A DNA stretch of 64,000 nucleotides from Candidatus Saccharibacteria bacterium (GTDB lineage Bacteria; Patescibacteriota; Saccharimonadia; Saccharimonadales; Saccharimonadaceae): positions 452,113 through 516,112 of the forward strand of contig CP066696.1 in NCBI GenBank assembly GCA_016432585.1. The letters are read 5' to 3'. Every line of letters starts with the position of its first letter. The first letter of the stretch is position 1. Below are positions 60,950 to 64,000 of the stretch, piece by piece. The notes below the pieces were generated by a model. The model was not told the DNA's origin and searched no databases. It saw only the letters and a program-made list of their open reading frames with translations. The position numbers and the translations under genes were made by a program.

Positions 60950-62894
60950 TTGCCGTTTTCTCGGTTATTGTATCAAGGAGTGTCGCAATATATTCTGCAT
61001 GACTCCATGTAAGGGGCGCCACAGACACTGCCGAATTATCGATAGGACTTAGTTGCTCAGACAGAATACCCGTACTTGTAGCGTGGTCCCGCACCCAGGC
61101 AGTGATTTCGTGTGCTTTGTCGGTTTTATCGGTCTCGAGGTAATACTGGGCAAGCCATAATGATGAAATTAACCACCAGTTACCCGTAACATCGTTACTG
61201 ACACGGCGATAATTGTCGTTTTCGTAACGAGGCAAACCTATTGCGCCGTCGTTCACCCCGAAAGTGCGCATCATCGTGTCGATGCTCGCGTTTAGCTCAT
61301 CGCTTCCTACGGGGAACAAACCAAACATGAACGATCCGAATATGCTCGACATATCGAGCGTTTCGTCGTGTTCGATAGTGCCGTTTTTTACCAACAGCCC
61401 TTTATAGAACGCTTTGCGCTCGCTATTGTAAAGGTGCTTGTGGGCAGCTTGCAAAATATCATCGGCACGCGAGCGCCACATAACCGCCTTGTCTGAATCT
61501 GCTGCAATTTCTGCCAGGTCAGCTGCCGCGAGAAGGGCGGCATACACAACAGAAGTCGTGTAGGTTGTTGTAAGGTAGCGCTCTTCCCATAAGTCGTAGC
61601 TGGCACGTGGCAAGCCAGTGGTGCTTTCGATATAATTTGTCAAGAAATCTGCCATAGGAGCCACCATAGTGTGATAGAACTCATTTAGTAAACGTGGCTC
61701 TGGATGCATGTGATAGAACTGTGCAAACACAAACAGTACGAGCGCTGTTTCGTCTTGCTGGATCGGCGGCGAAGTATGGCCGTCATCGTGCACATAGGGG
61801 TGCCAACTACTACCAAGCGCCCCATCAGCCCTATATTTATGCATAAGAAACCCGCCTGGATGCATTCCGCGCCGACAAAATTCGAAAAAGCGATATGGCT
61901 CATCGAAATACCCCATGCGAATAAGCGGCCACAGTACATATGCACCGTCGCGCGGCCAACAGTAGGCGTAGGCATCGCGCGAGTAATTGAGCATGGTAGT
62001 GTCGGTGCTTGCAATCACAGCCCCGCGCTTATCGATCTGCGACTTTATAATCATGACGCTTTTTAGAAAACTCTCACGGTATTCTGGGGCAATCTTGTTT
62101 GCAACATGCTGCGCCGGCTCGAGCCATTTATGCCACCAATTTGCAGTGTCTTCAATGTGTTTTGCAAACCCTTGTTCACGAATTTGCTTGTGAATAAACA
62201 ATGCCTCACGAGTTGACGTTCCCGCGGCAATCCAGTAATTAACTCGTTCCGAGCTATGTGCTCCAATAAGCATTCTAAATCGCAGCGTTGAATCAACTCG
62301 GCCGTGTTCGACAGCACACATACTCAACTCGCCGTCGTCGGCATCGCGGTACGTACCCTCGCGGCCTTCGATACCAAAAAGTCCGACCGTATATTGATCG
62401 AAGGGTTTTCCGGCAACGGTTCCCGATACAATAAATGCGCGGCGCCCACGATAATGCAATATTGCATCGCTGTCTGGCAAGTACTGCGCCGTATCGGTAT
62501 TACTTCTGGCATCACCAATAACAAACGCCTGGTGCATAAATAGCCGCACCTCACGCTCGTTTGCTCGAAGGTTAACCACATGGATATTACGTAAAAAGGC
62601 GCTGATTGTCGAATCAACCACGTCATCAAGCTCTAACAGTATGCCTAAGCGGTCGTTTCGGGCGATCGTGTGGCCGATAAGGGCATTGTGCGGATAACGG
62701 AACTGGAACGTCCATTCATCGTCGTCGAGCCAGCTTAACTGGCCATCTACCCAAACACCAATATGATGCCGCAGCGATTTGCCAGCCGCATGGTTTTCGA
62801 GGCCTACATACGGATAGTAAAAATCGTGAACAAGCCCGTATTTATTTATACCGACATGAAGTTCACCATTACTAAGTACGATAGGTCTAGCCAT
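60942..62894 (-). CDS. GH15-family glycosidase (glucoamylase/trehalase-like)
   Basis: 650 aa, cytoplasmic (no signal). An N-terminal beta-sandwich (SNGELHVGINKYGLVHDFYY) precedes an (alpha/alpha)6 barrel with YCWPRDGAYVLWPLIRMGYF, the catalytic-acid region ASYDLWEERYLTTTYTTSVV and the second catalytic Glu in GILSEQLSP. Start set at MARPIVLSNGE because GGAGG lies just upstream; the frame extends further into the previous gene. Likely hydrolyses alpha-glucans or trehalose together with the GH57 enzyme. Confidence 0.88.
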   Translation of the reverse strand: MARPIVLSNGELHVGINKYGLVHDFYYPYVGLENHAAGKSLRHHIGVWVDGQLSWLDDDEWTFQFRYPHNALIGHTIARNDRLGILLELDDVVDSTISAFLRNIHVVNLRANEREVRLFMHQAFVIGDARSNTDTAQYLPDSDAILHYRGRRAFIVSGTVAGKPFDQYTVGLFGIEGREGTYRDADDGELSMCAVEHGRVDSTLRFRMLIGAHSSERVNYWIAAGTSTREALFIHKQIREQGFAKHIEDTANWWHKWLEPAQHVANKIAPEYRESFLKSVMIIKSQIDKRGAVIASTDTTMLNYSRDAYAYCWPRDGAYVLWPLIRMGYFDEPYRFFEFCRRGMHPGGFLMHKYRADGALGSSWHPYVHDDGHTSPPIQQDETALVLFVFAQFYHMHPEPRLLNEFYHTMVAPMADFLTNYIESTTGLPRASYDLWEERYLTTTYTTSVVYAALLAAADLAEIAADSDKAVMWRSRADDILQAAHKHLYNSERKAFYKGLLVKNGTIEHDETLDMSSIFGSFMFGLFPVGSDELNASIDTMMRTFGVNDGAIGLPRYENDNYRRVSNDVTGNWWLISSLWLAQYYLETDKTDKAHEITAWVRDHATSTGILSEQLSPIDNSAVSVAPLTWSHAEYIATLLDTITEKTANG

Positions 62895-64000
62895 GAAAAC
62901 CTCCGTGTTTACGATATTCAAACAACCGGTAACGAACATCGCGAAGCGCGTTCATGAAATACAAAAACGCATCGTACGGCGAGTCGTAAGGACTAAAGTA
63001 AGCGTGAACATCGCCGTCGGTAAACCATTTGGTGCACATATAGTAAACGTGGTCAGAAGTCTGTAATTTACGCCAGTCAGCGATCAATTCGGCGTCACCA
63101 CTGCGAACAATATCGTCTTCGAGCGCGTACAAGTGTCGCAGCGCCTCCTGTTGCATGTCGTTACCCAGCCAGGCCGTGAGGTCACGCTCGGTGTCTGCCC
63201 ACGTTACGGTGTGCGGCATGCTTATTTCACCCTCGGGTTTATGCGTATCGATTGCCTCGGAAACCGTATAGAATGTATTTTCAGAGTTAGACAGCCACTT
63301 TCCGATAAAATGCTCGAAGAAATCAAAAATTCCCGTGTCTTGCCATTGATGCTCGCCGAATGTCTCATAGTCCATAAAGAGGTTTATGAGCGGGCTAGAT
63401 GAGATTGAGTCATTCATCCACGAGTTGTAGGTATCGGCGGTGAGTGGCCACTGTTCCCATGCCTGGTTGCTAAAGCGAAAGGCAAGGTCGTCACTAAGGC
63501 GATAGTTTTTAAGAAGAAGACTAATGTTATCGGTACCAACCGGCTTGTAGACATGGTTAGGGCTACGCCACTCAAGAATCGGATCCCAGCCTTCTGCCAT
63601 AATACCTTTAAAACCGTATTCATCTGCCCATTTAGCCAAGCTGTCGTTATACGAAAGCTCAGTGTTACGGAATACACTCGTCTCTACACCAAACAATTCG
63701 CGAACCTTATCGCGGTGCATACGAACCTGTCGTTCAAACTCCTCGAGACTATAAAAGAAGGCGAGGCTGTGATAGTACGTTTCGGAAACGATTTCGACAC
63801 GACCAGTATCGACAAGACGCCTAAAACTCTCTAGGACATCTGGCGCCCATTTTTCGGCTTGCTCCATAAATGTGCCTGTAATACTTAGTGATACGCGGAA
63901 TTCAGGATGAGTATTGAGCAACTTTTCGAGTAGCGCGTTCATAGGGCGATACGACTTATCGGCTACCTTGCGAAGAACTTTTTCGTTATTCCTATCGGTC
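62887..64000 (-). CDS. GH57-family alpha-amylase/glucanotransferase, 5' end outside window
   Basis: At least 370 aa. The nucleophile region VFRNTELSYND and the DYETFGEHQW acid motif are GH57 signatures; EGWDPILEWRSPNHVYKP and a helical C-terminal domain follow. The frame is open past the window edge, and the ATG at 63942 (MNALLEKLLNTHPEF) is internal because conserved residues precede it. Overlaps the GH15 gene, giving a GH57-GH15 alpha-glucan-degrading operon. Confidence 0.88.
   Translation of the reverse strand, partial: TDRNNEKVLRKVADKSYRPMNALLEKLLNTHPEFRVSLSITGTFMEQAEKWAPDVLESFRRLVDTGRVEIVSETYYHSLAFFYSLEEFERQVRMHRDKVRELFGVETSVFRNTELSYNDSLAKWADEYGFKGIMAEGWDPILEWRSPNHVYKPVGTDNISLLLKNYRLSDDLAFRFSNQAWEQWPLTADTYNSWMNDSISSSPLINLFMDYETFGEHQWQDTGIFDFFEHFIGKWLSNSENTFYTVSEAIDTHKPEGEISMPHTVTWADTERDLTAWLGNDMQQEALRHLYALEDDIVRSGDAELIADWRKLQTSDHVYYMCTKWFTDGDVHAYFSPYDSPYDAFLYFMNALRDVRYRLFEYRKHGGFHG

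Overview
The window reads as a chromosomal segment of a Patescibacteria/CPR bacterium, most likely Candidatus Saccharibacteria (TM7). This is inferred from gene content and order. The S10-spc-alpha ribosomal cluster is nearly complete but lacks rpmD (L30) between rpsE and rplO, and adk/map between secY and infA. The standard genetic code is used: UGA ends several genes, so this is not the Gracilibacteria/SR1 code. Genes are dense, often overlap by 1-8 bases, and many have a -10 box only 5-10 bases before the start codon, which suggests leaderless mRNAs.

Layout. 1-7.9 kb: penicillin-binding protein (partial), tyrS, a phosphohexomutase, recG, a His-rich unknown protein with a structured leader, and rsmD. 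8-9.1 kb: a phage-tail-like gene pair. 9.2-18.4 kb: two tRNA-Leu genes, a FAD-linked oxidase, a SPOUT methyltransferase, hisS with a leader ORF and terminator, a GC-rich orphan gene, trigger factor, clpP under a CIRCE operator, and a methyltransferase-like gene divergent from a TrmB-type regulator. 18.5-33.5 kb: rpoB-rpoC, three GC-rich mini-genes in a row, rpsL-rpsG, fusA, a membrane protein, an HD-domain putative alarmone hydrolase and tuf. 33.6-50.7 kb: a HIT protein, a detached rpsJ, the rplC-to-rplO cluster with an unlisted 55-aa membrane peptide gene inserted after rpsH, secY, then infA-rpmJ-rpsM-rpsK-rpsD-rpoA-rplQ-rplM-rpsI. 50.8-64 kb: an M20 peptidase, an alpha/beta hydrolase, an attenuator-controlled DAHP-synthase-like operon leading to trpS, an RluA-type pseudouridine synthase, holB, a TPR protein, three tRNAs, rpmG and a GH57/GH15 glycosidase operon.

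The most striking observations are these. (1) Upstream of the DAHP-synthase-like gene is a complete, trp-style transcription attenuator: a 25-codon leader peptide with consecutive Tyr-Trp-Phe codons, a competing antiterminator helix and an intrinsic terminator. (2) RpoC has lost every cysteine of both canonical zinc sites. RpoB, RpoA and EF-Tu contain no cysteine, and ribosomal proteins S4, S14, L33 and L36 are all cysteine-free, so the core gene-expression machinery appears zinc-independent. (3) At least six short GC-rich orphan genes, several with consensus sigma-70 promoters and all followed by GC-rich hairpins, lie at the borders of housekeeping operons.
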